Assembly (NCBI GenBank): GCA_963754645.1
Contig: CAVWGP010000004.1
Location: 992,001 to 1,056,000, forward strand
Length of the DNA: 64,000 bases
Reading direction: 5' to 3'
Source: CAVWGP01 sp963754645
GTDB lineage: Bacteria > Pseudomonadota > Alphaproteobacteria > Bin65
Under the pieces are notes generated by a model. It searched no databases. It had not been told where the DNA came from and was given only the letters and a program-made list of their open reading frames with translations. Position 1 is the first letter of the stretch; each line of letters begins with the position of its first letter. Made by a program: the position numbers and the translations under genes. Positions 8,898 through 17,548 of this stretch are shown one piece after another.

Positions 8898-9941
8898 CTA
8901 CCCGCGCTGCAGCACCCGCGCCGCCGCCGGCGCGAAGTAGGTCAGGATTCCGTCGGCCCCGGCGCGCTTGAAGGCGAGGAGGGATTCCATCATGGCGCGT
9001 TCGCCGTCGAGCCAGCCATTCTGGGCCGCGGCCTGGATCATGGCGTATTCGCCGCTGACCTGATAGGCGAAAGTCGGCACGCCGAACGCGTCCTTCACGC
9101 GCCGCACGATATCGAGATAAGGCAATCCAGGCTTGACCATGACCATATCGGCGCCTTCGGCGATATCGAGTGCGACCTCGCGCAACGCCTCGTCGCTGTT
9201 GGCTGGGTCCATCTGGTATGTCTTCTTGTCGCCCTTGAGCGCGACCGACGAGCCGACGGCGTCGCGGAACGGGCCATAGAAGGCCGAGGCGTATTTCGCC
9301 GAATAGGCCATGATGCGCACAGCGTCAAAGCCCTCGGCGTCGAGGCCGGCGCGAATGGCGCCGACGCGGCCGTCCATCATGTCCGACGGGGCGATGATGT
9401 CGCAGCCGGCGCGCGACTGGTTGAGCGCTTGCTGGACCAGAATTGCAACAGTCTCGTCGTTGGCCACGTAGCCCTCCCGGATCACGCCGTCATGGCCGTG
9501 CGTGGTGTAAGGATCGAGCGCCACGTCGCAGAGCACGCCGATCTTGGCGCCGCTTTGCTTGATCGCGCGGATGGCGCGGCACACGAGATTGTCGGGATTG
9601 AGCGCCTCGGCCCCGTCGTCGTCCTTGCGCGCGGCGGGCGTGTAGGGAAAGAGCGCAAGGCACGGAATGCCGAGCGCCGCCGCTTCCTTCGCCGCCGCGG
9701 CGGCGAGATCGACCGAGAGCCGCTCGACGCCCGGCATCGAAGCAATGGGTTCGCGCCGGCCGCTCCCTTCGGAGACGAAGATCGGCCAGATCAAATCATC
9801 GGCCGTCAGCGCGTTTTCGCGCACCATGCGGCGCGTCCACTCGTCGCGCCGGTTGCGCCGCATGCGGGTGCGGGGGTAGGCGCCAAGCCGGCCGGCGCCA
9901 AGGATCGGGTTGCGTTGCGTCGGATCGATCGGCTTGTTCAT
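8898..9941 (-). CDS. hemB: Delta-aminolevulinic acid dehydratase (porphobilinogen synthase)
   Basis: Condenses two 5-aminolevulinates to porphobilinogen in haem and corrin synthesis, in the cytoplasm. The 347-residue protein matches the family length. DLIWPIFVSEG and SMPGVERLS lie at the N-terminus. The metal region reads DVALDPYTTHGHDG, with Asp in place of the cysteines of zinc enzymes, so this is the magnesium/non-zinc class usual in alphaproteobacteria. Active-site lysines are in YSAKYASAFYGPFRDA and MVKPGLPYLD. I start at ATG 9941 (MNKPIDPTQRNP); the longer frame adds only a basic stretch. It stands alone on the minus strand. Confidence 0.95.
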   Translation of the reverse strand: MNKPIDPTQRNPILGAGRLGAYPRTRMRRNRRDEWTRRMVRENALTADDLIWPIFVSEGSGRREPIASMPGVERLSVDLAAAAAKEAAALGIPCLALFPYTPAARKDDDGAEALNPDNLVCRAIRAIKQSGAKIGVLCDVALDPYTTHGHDGVIREGYVANDETVAILVQQALNQSRAGCDIIAPSDMMDGRVGAIRAGLDAEGFDAVRIMAYSAKYASAFYGPFRDAVGSSVALKGDKKTYQMDPANSDEALREVALDIAEGADMVMVKPGLPYLDIVRRVKDAFGVPTFAYQVSGEYAMIQAAAQNGWLDGERAMMESLLAFKRAGADGILTYFAPAAARVLQRG

Positions 9942-10052
9942 GACGGCTGGCCCTTTGCGCGGCGCGCGTGCGTCCACCGGCCGAAACTTAGTATCGCGGC
10001 CCGGCGGAGGTAAATAGACGCGCGTGCCGCCGGCCGCCAGCAGCCGAGGGAA

Positions 10053-11078
10053 TTAGCGCCTGAGCCGCGTCACGGCTTTCTTGGCCGCGACGCCGATTTC
10101 ATTGTCCTTTTCCTGCTCGATCAGGCGTTCGAGCAGCGGCCAGACTTTCGGATCGGTGCGGCAATTGCGGACCACGGCCTCGATCGCGTCGAGGCGCATC
10201 TGCGTGTCCGTCGAGCGCAGCGCCACGTGATAGATCAAGTCGCGGGTATCTTGGGTGCGGGCGTTGTTCTCGGCCGCCGCCTTGAACACGAGGCGCTGGG
10301 TTTCGAGATTGGGCGTCGATGTGGCGATGCGCCGGATGATGCGCCAGGTCTCGGCCTCGTGGCCGGAGGCTTCGATCAAGGCGATGACGCAATGATGCTG
10401 CGCCGGATGCTCCAGATCCTGCTCGGCGCGCTGACGCAGGAAATCGCGGACTTCGAGCTTCTTGCCGCAATGCTTGGCGAGCTGCGCGTAAGCGGCGGCG
10501 CGGCACGTTGGATCGGGATCGTCCAGCGCACGGCTTATGACGAAGTGGAGCAAGGTCGGCGAACGGTCGCCGGCTTCGGCCAGGAGTTCGAGCAGATGCC
10601 GCCGGATTGCCGGATCGGGATCGTCGCTGGCCCGCTCGGCGACGAAGCTCATCGCGTCCTTGCTGAGCCGGCAGGATTTGAACAGCGCCGCGATCGTATC
10701 GGCGCGCAGGGCGAGCCAGTCGTAGCGTTCGCCGGCCGCCGTCGCGCTCGGCCGGGGTTCGTCTCGGTCGGCGCGATCGTCCGAGGCGACGAGGCGGGGC
10801 CGCACCTTGATTTCCTCCTCGGCCAGGGCCCAGCTCTTGGCGAGGCGCATGGTGTCAGCGTCTTCCGCGTCGTGATGCAACAGCGCTTCCATGGCCGCAA
10901 AGGCGGCGGCACGGTCGCGGTCGCCGGCGGCGCGCTGGCGGAGAAAGCGTTTGATGTCGGGGTCGGCCGGTTTGGCGGCGCCGAGCGACTTCAGCGCGCT
11001 CACGCGTTCGGCGACCTCGGCGGCGGACGAGGCGTGTTGGCGCAGGGCGTCGATATCGGCTTGCGGATTTTGGATCAC
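10053..11078 (-). CDS. HEAT-repeat protein of unknown function
   Basis: The protein of about 341 residues is made of amphipathic helix pairs with the HEAT pattern, for example FVAERASDDPDPAIRRHLLE, ISRALDDPDPTCRAAAYAQL and STDTQMRLDAIEAVVRN, ending in NEIGVAAKKAVTRLRR. There is no signal peptide or membrane segment, so it is probably a cytoplasmic scaffold. The start is uncertain: I chose GTG 11078 (VIQNPQADIDAL) because residues upstream look non-coding and overlap the gene at 11164. No enzyme domain is visible. The neighbouring HemB and membrane-protein genes give no clear functional hint. Confidence 0.7.
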   Translation of the reverse strand: MIQNPQADIDALRQHASSAAEVAERVSALKSLGAAKPADPDIKRFLRQRAAGDRDRAAAFAAMEALLHHDAEDADTMRLAKSWALAEEEIKVRPRLVASDDRADRDEPRPSATAAGERYDWLALRADTIAALFKSCRLSKDAMSFVAERASDDPDPAIRRHLLELLAEAGDRSPTLLHFVISRALDDPDPTCRAAAYAQLAKHCGKKLEVRDFLRQRAEQDLEHPAQHHCVIALIEASGHEAETWRIIRRIATSTPNLETQRLVFKAAAENNARTQDTRDLIYHVALRSTDTQMRLDAIEAVVRNCRTDPKVWPLLERLIEQEKDNEIGVAAKKAVTRLRR

Positions 11079-11163
11079 GGTTCCACGCGGCTTTGTCTGC
11101 CGCGAGAGAACACCTTTTAAGTAAACAGAAGGTTTATGGCCGCGCGGATGCAGTCCCAGAACG

Positions 11164-11571
11164 CTACAGCGCGGAAATGAGGTCGATCGCATTGACGATG
11201 AAGCCGAGCCATCCAAGAACGACGATAATTTGAACGACGGTCGCCCAGCCCATTCGTCCGGTGTGCCGCTTGCAATTGGCCGCGCTGCGCCACATGCCGA
11301 CCAATTGCCAAATTCCGACAACCGATCCGACGATCATCGCGAACGCGAAAAAGCCCACCGCGCCGTCCGGTATTCGGCCTTGGCCGATATCGGCGGCGCT
11401 GAACAGCGCGAAAAACAGAATCATGACGATCGCGCCGATCGCCATCGAAGTCACGACGTAGTTGAGCCAAAAACTGCGCGGCAGCGAATGTTCGCCCTGC
11501 CAATGGCCGGCGATGTAGGAGCCCTCCATGCGCGGCCATTCAGGCTCTTCGTCGTCTTGCGGATTGTACAT
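11164..11571 (-). CDS. Small membrane protein, unknown function
   Basis: A 135-residue protein with an acidic, proline-containing N-terminus (MYNPQDDEEPEWPRMEG) followed by three likely membrane spans: SMAIGAIVMILFFALFS, GFFAFAMIVGSVVGIWQLVG and VVQIIVVLGWLGFIVNAI. The loop MWRSAANCKRHTGRMGW is basic and probably cytoplasmic. ATG 11571 has GGAGGG about 10 nt upstream, which decides the start. I do not recognise a family with confidence; a distant resemblance to DUF805-like small membrane proteins is possible. Confidence 0.65.
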   Translation of the reverse strand: MYNPQDDEEPEWPRMEGSYIAGHWQGEHSLPRSFWLNYVVTSMAIGAIVMILFFALFSAADIGQGRIPDGAVGFFAFAMIVGSVVGIWQLVGMWRSAANCKRHTGRMGWATVVQIIVVLGWLGFIVNAIDLISAL

Positions 11572-11658
11572 AAGGATCGCGCCCTCCAAGGAAGCGGCGG
11601 ACAGTAGCGCCGCCGGGCTCCGCGCGGCCAGCGGATTTCGAAAACCGCGTGATTGACG

Positions 11659-11674
11659 TTGACGTAAACGTCAA
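11659..11674. promoter_or_regulatory. 16-bp palindrome, LiuR/MerR-type operator candidate upstream of icmF
   Basis: TTGACGTAAACGTCAA is a perfect 7-2-7 inverted repeat lying 91 bp upstream of the icmF start. From memory, MerR-family LiuR-type regulators of branched-chain amino-acid and acyl-CoA catabolism bind closely similar ACGT-containing palindromes, so control of icmF by such a regulator is a reasonable inference. No MerR gene is in the window. Confidence 0.55.
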
Positions 11675-11764
11675 TCCGTGGCAAACAGGCGCGGCGCCGG
11701 CGCGGCTGAGGTCTGACACTCGCTGCCGCCATGCTATGCTGGCCCGGCGCCTGGGGAGATCGGC

Positions 11765-14700
11765 ATGCCCGACGACAGCAAGGTTTCGCTCGACGGCCAA
11801 AAGCCCATGGCCTACCGGCCCAAGCATCGCCTGCGCTTCGTCACCGCGGCGGCGCTGTTCGACGGCCACGATGCCGCGATCAACATCATGCGCCGCATCC
11901 TGCAAGCCGGCGGCGCCGAGGTCATCCATCTCGGCCACAATCGTTCGGTCGACGAGGTCGTCAACGCCGCGATCCAGGAAGACGCCCACGCGATCGCGAT
12001 TTCGTCCTATCAGGGCGGCCACGTCGAGTATTTCAAATACATGGTCGACATGCTGCGCGCCCGCGGCGCCGGCGCGATCCGCGTCTTCGGCGGCGGCGGC
12101 GGCACGATCGTGCCGGAGGAAATGCGCGAATTGCACGATTGCGGCGTGACGCGCATCTACTCGCCGCATGACGGCCAGGCGATGGGCCTGCAAGGCATGA
12201 TCGCCGACATGCTGCGGCGCGCCGATTACGACGTGGCGGATGGGCCAGCGCCGGACATCGCCGCGCTCGCCACGGACAAGAAGCGCGAAGTGGCGCGACT
12301 TATCACCTTGACCGAAGCGGGCCGTCTCGGCGACGCGGCGGCGAGCGCGCTCAAGACCAAGGCGGCGCAGTCCAAGGCGCCGGTCGTCGGCATCACGGGC
12401 ACCGGCGGCGCCGGCAAATCCTCGCTCACCGACGAACTGGTGCGGCGTTTCCGGCTCGACCGGCCCGAACTCAAGATCGCCGTGATCGCCGTCGATCCGA
12501 GCCGGCGAAAATCCGGCGGCGCCTTGTTGGGCGACCGCATCCGCATGAACTCGATCGAGCACGCCAATGTCTATATGCGCTCGCTCGGCACGCGCGAATC
12601 GGGCTCGGAGATTTCGGCGGCGCTGCCCGGCGCCATCGCTTCGTGCAAGGCCGCGGGCTACGACATCGTCATCGTCGAAACCTCGGGCATCGGCCAGGGC
12701 GATGCCGGCATCGTGCCCCATGTCGACGTGTCGCTCTATGTGATGACGCCCGAATACGGCGCCGCGAGTCAGCTCGAAAAGATCGACATGCTCGATTTCG
12801 CCGACATCGTCGCGATCAACAAATTCGACCGGCGCGGCGGCAAAGACGCGCTGCGCGACGTCGCCAAGCAGATGCAGCGCAACCGCGAAGCCTTTGCCAA
12901 GCGGCCCGACGCCATGCCGGTCTACGGCACGATCGCCTCGCGCTTCAACGACGACGGCGTGACCGCGCTGTATCAGGGCCTGCTCGGTGTGCTGCGCGAC
13001 AAGAAACTCGCGCACTGGGAGAGCGGCTGGCCCGCGACCGATCGGCGCCACTCCTCGGCCGAGCGCGCCATCGTGCCCGCCGAGCGCAACCGCTATCTCG
13101 CCGAGATCGCCGACACGGTGCGCGGCCATCACAAATGGGCCGAGAGCCAGGCCAAAATCGCGCAAGAGCGCCAGCGCCTGGCGGACAGCAAGCGCCTGCT
13201 CGGCGCCGATGCGCCGGCCAAGCTCGACGCGCTGCTCGCGGAGCGCGACGCCAAGCTCGATCCGCGCGCCAAAAAGCTCATCGAGCTGTGGCCCAAGCTG
13301 CGGGCGAGCTACAGCGGCGACGAATATGTGGTGAAGATCCGCGACCGCGAAATCCGCTATGCGCTGAAGTACAAATCGCTGTCCGGCACCATGGTGCCGA
13401 AAGTCTGCGTGCCGCGCTACGAGGATCACGGCGATCTGCTGCGCTGGATGCTGCGCGAGAACGTGCCCGGCAGCTTTCCCTACACGGCCGGCGTCTTCGC
13501 CTTCAAGCGCGAGAACGAGGACCCGACGCGCATGTTCGCGGGCGAGGGCGACCCTTTCCGCACCAACAAGCGCTTCCACTATCTTTCGCAGCACAGCGCG
13601 GCCAAGCGCCTGTCGACCGCGTTCGATTCGGTGACGCTGTACGGCTGGGACCCGGACGAGCGGCCCGACATCTACGGCAAGGTCGGCACCTCGGGCGTGT
13701 CGATCGCGACGCTCGACGACATGAAGGCGCTGTATGACGGCTTCGACCTGACCAGCCCCGCGACCTCGGTGTCGATGACGATCAACGGCCCGGCGCCGAC
13801 GATCCTGGCCTTTTTCCTCAACACGGCGATCGACCAGAACCTGGCGAAGTTCGAGCGCGACAACGGTCGGCTGCCGACCGACGAGGAAATCGCCAAGATC
13901 CGCGCCTGGACGCTCGAAAACGTGCGCGGCACGGTTCAGGCCGACATCCTCAAGGAGGATCAAGGCCAAAACACGTGCATTTTCTCGACCGAATTCTCGC
14001 TGAAAATGATGGGCGACATCCAGGAATGGTTCGTCCACAACCGGGTGCGCAATTTCTATTCGGTGTCGATCTCGGGCTATCACATCGCCGAAGCCGGGGC
14101 CAACCCGATCACGCAATTGGCGCTCACGCTTTCGAACGGCTTCACCTTCGTCGAGGCCTATCTCGCGCGCGGCATGACCGTCGACGATTTCGCGCAGAAC
14201 CTGTCGTTCTTCTTCTCGAACGGCATGGACCCGGAATATTCGGTGCTCGGCCGCGTCGCGCGCCGCATCTGGGCGGTGGCGCTGCGCGAGAAATACGGCG
14301 CCAACGAGCGCAGCCAGAAGTTGAAATATCACATCCAGACCTCGGGCCGCTCGCTGCACGCCCAGGAGTTCGATTTCAACGATATCCGCACCACGCTGCA
14401 GGCGCTCATCGCCGTCTACGACAATTGCAACAGCCTGCACACCAACGCCTATGACGAGGCGATCACGACGCCGTCCGAGGACTCGGTGCGGCGCGCGCTT
14501 GCCATCCAGCTCGTCATCAACAAGGAATGGGGCCTGGCCAAGAACGAGAACCCGACCCAGGGCGCCTTCATCATCGACGAGCTGACCGATCTGGTCGAGG
14601 AAGCGGTGCTCAAGGAATTCGAGCGCCTGTCCGAGCGCAACGGCGTGCTCGGCGCCATGGAGCTGGGCTATCAGCGCGGGCTCATCCAGGAAGAGTCGCT

Positions 14701-15025
14701 CTATTACGAAACGCGCAAGCACGACGGCACGCTGCCGATCGTCGGCGTCAACACCTTCCTCAATCCCAATCCGCCGCCGGAAAAGACCACGCTGACGCTG
14801 ATCCGCGGCACCGAGGCGGAGAAGCAATCGCAGCTCAAGCGTTTGCGCGAGTTCCAGGCGAAAAACGCGGCCGAAGCCCCTCTATGGCTCAAGCGCCTGC
14901 AGGACGCGGCGTGCAAGAACGAGAACGTCTTCGCCGTCCTCGTCGAAGCGGCGCGCTATTGCTCGCTCGGGCAAATCACGACGGCGCTCTTTGACGTTGG
15001 TGGCCAGTACCGGCGCAGCATGTAG
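11765..15025 (+). CDS. icmF: Fused isobutyryl-CoA mutase with G-protein chaperone
   Basis: Adenosylcobalamin-dependent interconversion of isobutyryl-CoA and butyryl-CoA, linking valine/branched and straight acyl-CoA pools (family knowledge). At 1086 residues it has the full IcmF order. A B12-binding domain (about residues 22-160) has FDGHDAAINIM, the base-off histidine motif, and FGGGGGTIVPEEM. A MeaB/MeaI-like GTPase (about 200-420) has the P-loop GTGGAGKSSLTDEL and ETSGIGQGDAGIV. A linker precedes the C-terminal mutase barrel with GKVGTSGVSIATLDDM, NTCIFSTEFSLKMMGDIQEW and SGYHIAEAGANPITQLA. Some IcmF enzymes also act on pivalyl- or isovaleryl-CoA. A LiuR-like palindrome precedes it. It reads through without any frame break. 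Confidence 0.95.
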   Translation: MPDDSKVSLDGQKPMAYRPKHRLRFVTAAALFDGHDAAINIMRRILQAGGAEVIHLGHNRSVDEVVNAAIQEDAHAIAISSYQGGHVEYFKYMVDMLRARGAGAIRVFGGGGGTIVPEEMRELHDCGVTRIYSPHDGQAMGLQGMIADMLRRADYDVADGPAPDIAALATDKKREVARLITLTEAGRLGDAAASALKTKAAQSKAPVVGITGTGGAGKSSLTDELVRRFRLDRPELKIAVIAVDPSRRKSGGALLGDRIRMNSIEHANVYMRSLGTRESGSEISAALPGAIASCKAAGYDIVIVETSGIGQGDAGIVPHVDVSLYVMTPEYGAASQLEKIDMLDFADIVAINKFDRRGGKDALRDVAKQMQRNREAFAKRPDAMPVYGTIASRFNDDGVTALYQGLLGVLRDKKLAHWESGWPATDRRHSSAERAIVPAERNRYLAEIADTVRGHHKWAESQAKIAQERQRLADSKRLLGADAPAKLDALLAERDAKLDPRAKKLIELWPKLRASYSGDEYVVKIRDREIRYALKYKSLSGTMVPKVCVPRYEDHGDLLRWMLRENVPGSFPYTAGVFAFKRENEDPTRMFAGEGDPFRTNKRFHYLSQHSAAKRLSTAFDSVTLYGWDPDERPDIYGKVGTSGVSIATLDDMKALYDGFDLTSPATSVSMTINGPAPTILAFFLNTAIDQNLAKFERDNGRLPTDEEIAKIRAWTLENVRGTVQADILKEDQGQNTCIFSTEFSLKMMGDIQEWFVHNRVRNFYSVSISGYHIAEAGANPITQLALTLSNGFTFVEAYLARGMTVDDFAQNLSFFFSNGMDPEYSVLGRVARRIWAVALREKYGANERSQKLKYHIQTSGRSLHAQEFDFNDIRTTLQALIAVYDNCNSLHTNAYDEAITTPSEDSVRRALAIQLVINKEWGLAKNENPTQGAFIIDELTDLVEEAVLKEFERLSERNGVLGAMELGYQRGLIQEESLYYETRKHDGTLPIVGVNTFLNPNPPPEKTTLTLIRGTEAEKQSQLKRLREFQAKNAAEAPLWLKRLQDAACKNENVFAVLVEAARYCSLGQITTALFDVGGQYRRSM

Positions 15026-15052
15026 CACCGAACTCGTAGGCGCGCGGTCGTC

Positions 15053-15574
15053 TCAGCGGGCCGCCACTGCCCCCAGGTTGGCGTCATCGATCCAAACAGT
15101 TCCCTGGCCGACCACGACCAGGTTCAATGTGACAAGTTTCGGTTGCTGGCCGGCTTTGAGGAAAAAAGGCGCCGTCAGACGCACCCAATCGGTGTCACCG
15201 CGGATCGTGCTGTTGAGCCCGCGGCTGAAATAGCTCTTGCCGTCGGGCATTTCGACCCACATTTCGAGATAGGCGGGGCCGGAAAGGGCTTTTGCTTTGG
15301 CCCAAGCGCTATAAACATATTGCCCGCCGGCATCCGGCACACGCGGCGCGGGCAGGCGGGCCAGCGTGATCGCCGTGGCGCCGGAACGGTCGTTGCCGGT
15401 TTCGATGCGCAGGGCAGGCCGGCCTTCGCGCCGGATTTCGGCATCGGTCGAAGTCTTGGGCCAGACCGCCGCGCTGTTGTCGAGCGGCACGCGCTGCACT
15501 TCTTGCGCCGAGGCCGCGCCGATCAAGGCCGGCACAAGGAGCGACGCGACTGTCAAAGCCAAACGGTTCCACAT
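15053..15574 (-). CDS. Secreted protein of unknown function
   Basis: The 173-residue product begins with a clear signal peptide (MWNRLALTVASLLVPALIGAASAQ), probably cleaved after ASA. The rest is beta-rich with aromatic patches, such as GGQYVYSAWAKAK, PAYLEMWVEMPDGKSYF and a C-terminal GTVWIDDANLGAV. That pattern resembles carbohydrate-binding or jelly-roll modules, where WIDDxxL is common, but this is only a resemblance. ATG 15574 is chosen because AGGA lies 8 nt upstream. It ends 27 bp from the icmF stop, in convergent orientation. Confidence 0.7.
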   Translation of the reverse strand: MWNRLALTVASLLVPALIGAASAQEVQRVPLDNSAAVWPKTSTDAEIRREGRPALRIETGNDRSGATAITLARLPAPRVPDAGGQYVYSAWAKAKALSGPAYLEMWVEMPDGKSYFSRGLNSTIRGDTDWVRLTAPFFLKAGQQPKLVTLNLVVVGQGTVWIDDANLGAVAAR

Positions 15575-15722
15575 GGTCCAGATCCTCGTCATTTTGGATC
15601 GGGCCAGCGTCGTGTTGTTCGATGAAGAAACGGTGAATTCGCGGCGTGAATCCGGATGATCTTCGACGCATGAAAGAGTTGCCCGATGACACGCGCCAAT
15701 AGTCTCTGTTGAAAGGACGCAA

Positions 15723-16667
15723 TCAGTTCGTCTTCATCCCCACCGCTTTCACCGCCGCCGCCTTGTCCTTGAAATCCTGCTCCAGGCGCTTCACGAAAGC
15801 GCCGCGCGGCAGAAAAGCGATCTCCGAGCCGGTGCGCTCGACGAGCTTGGCGAATGCGTCGGACTTGCCGGCCTCGGCGCACGCTTTCTCCACGGCGTCG
15901 AGCGCCGTGGCCGGCGTGCCCTTGGGCGCATAGAGGCCGAAGAATCCCGCGGTCGTGGCCGGCAGCCCGAATTCGCCGGAGGTCGGCACGTCGGGCATGA
16001 AGCGCGAGCGCTTTTCGGCGGGCACGGCGACAAAGCGCACCGGCTGGCCATAGGTCGAGCCCGGCGTGAGTATGGCGAAATCGAGCGCGCCCGAAGCGAG
16101 ATCGAGCGGCATCTGCCCGTAGCTCTTGTAGGCGATCGGATTGGCCTCGAACTTCGCCGCCGTTGCCAGCATGTGCATTTGCAGGTGCGGAATCGCGCCG
16201 ATGCCGGGCACGCCGTAATTCAATTTCTTATTCGTGCGCTTGCGCGCATCGTCCAGCAAGTCGGAAAATTTCGCATAGGGCGATTTTTCGCCAACGGCGA
16301 TGACGAAGAAATTTTACGCCGCCTGGCAAATCGGCTGCACCTGCTCGAACTTGTAGGGCAGATCATCGCGCAACTGGAGATGCAGCGTCAGGATGCCCTG
16401 CGGGCCGAAGAGAATCGTGTAGCCGTCGGGCTTGGCCCGCGCCAGCTCGGTCATCGCGATCGTGCCCGCGGCGCCGTCGCGGTTGAGCACGACCATGGGT
16501 TTGCCGAACGTCGCCTGAGCGGATTCGGCGAAGCCGCGCGCGATGATGTCGATGGTGCTGCCGGCGCTATAAGGCACCAGCATCGTCACGGGCTTCTCCG
16601 GGTAGGACTGCGCGCCGGCGCTGGAGACAATACAGGCGATGGCGGTCGTAAGTAGGATTCTGCGCAT
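15723..16667 (-). pseudogene. TctC/Bug-family periplasmic binding protein interrupted by an in-frame stop
   Basis: Solute receptor of the tripartite tricarboxylate transporter class (Bug family); such proteins bind carboxylates in the periplasm. A signal peptide (ILLTTAIACIVSSAGAQ) precedes SYPEKPVTMLVPYSAGSTID, the standard Bug N-terminus. After QPICQAA a TAA codon occurs (plus-strand TTA at 16314-16316). The same frame then continues as NFFVIAVGEKSPYAKFSDLL and on to the normal C-terminus, including PDVPTSGEFGLPA. Unlike the other broken genes here, no frame change is needed, so one substitution made the stop. About 314 codons, typical length. AGGTGGG precedes ATG 16667. No TctA/TctB membrane genes are nearby, as is usual for orphan Bug genes. 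Confidence 0.8.
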
Positions 16668-16739
16668 GGCTGCCCACCTTTGGCTGGGTTGGGCCGACAG
16701 CTTACGCATTAGCCGCCGTGCCGACAATATTCGCGCCGC

Positions 16740-17540
16740 CTACGCCGCGAGCAGCGGCTTGACCTTGGGCCAAGCGTCGATGCCTTGGGCGACGAGATCG
16801 TCGTCGAAATCGCCGGTGCCGCGCGAGCGGAACGCCGTTATCGCAACGGGCCAGCTCTGGCGCGCCTGCAGGCGGCGATACCAGTCGGCGACACGCGGCC
16901 GTGCCGTCCACATCGCGGCGAGGCCGAGTTTGTCGAGCCGCAGCACATAGGGCGCCAGCGCGCATTCTGCGAGGCTGAATGTTTCGCCCGCGAGCCACGG
17001 CCCGGCGGCCAACGCTTTTTCCATGTCGGCGAGAACCTTGTCGTAATAGCGCAAGGCTTCGCCGACGAAGGGCGCGTCGATGCCGCGCTCGAATAGCTGG
17101 CGCTGGCGCTCGGCGCGCGCGCGATCGGGCAGCTTGGCGAGCCGCGCCTGGAGCGCGGGCAGGCCGTGGATTTGTTTCAGCCGATCGGCAAAGGCCGTGG
17201 CGAAACTCACCGTGCCGCAAGCCGCGTGCAGCCCGTCGTCCGGCACCTTGGCCCAGACCCGCATGCGCGCCCGGTCGGCGGGCGCTGTGGGGCGCAGCGG
17301 CGGCGTGGGAAAGGCGTCGTCGAGATATTCGAGGATGACGGTCAATTCGACGATCGCCTTGCCGTCATGAACGAGGGCGGGCACGACGCCCTTGGGATGG
17401 ATCGCAAGATAGGACGGCGCGAGTTGTTCGCCCTTGACCAGATCGACCTCGCGGCTTTCCCAGGCGATGCTTTTTTCGGCTAGCGCGAGACGGACTTTTT
17501 GCGCGCAGACCGAAATATTGTGGTGATAGAGTTCGAGCAT
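16740..17540 (-). CDS. Glutathione S-transferase family protein
   Basis: Cytoplasmic GST-like protein of 266 residues. The N-terminal thioredoxin-fold domain starts MLELYHHNISVCAQKVRLAL, and its glutathione-binding features are HPKGVVPALVHDGKAIVEL and ILEYLDDAFP. The C-terminal helical domain has PWLAGETFSLAECALAPYV, the conserved N-capping motif region. The active residue is probably Ser or Cys in the NISVCAQK turn. A GTG at 17552 would overlap the upstream lipoprotein stop (GTGA); I prefer ATG 17540 with GGTGAG before it. It follows the lipoprotein gene closely and is probably co-transcribed. Confidence 0.82.
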   Translation of the reverse strand: MLELYHHNISVCAQKVRLALAEKSIAWESREVDLVKGEQLAPSYLAIHPKGVVPALVHDGKAIVELTVILEYLDDAFPTPPLRPTAPADRARMRVWAKVPDDGLHAACGTVSFATAFADRLKQIHGLPALQARLAKLPDRARAERQRQLFERGIDAPFVGEALRYYDKVLADMEKALAAGPWLAGETFSLAECALAPYVLRLDKLGLAAMWTARPRVADWYRRLQARQSWPVAITAFRSRGTGDFDDDLVAQGIDAWPKVKPLLAA

Positions 17541-17548
17541 CGCGCCGC

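Noticed and set aside
11540..14827. A 1095-codon open frame antisense to icmF
   Set aside because: Arg/His/Asp-rich with no domain pattern; it is the GC-driven shadow of the conserved mutase gene on the other strand.
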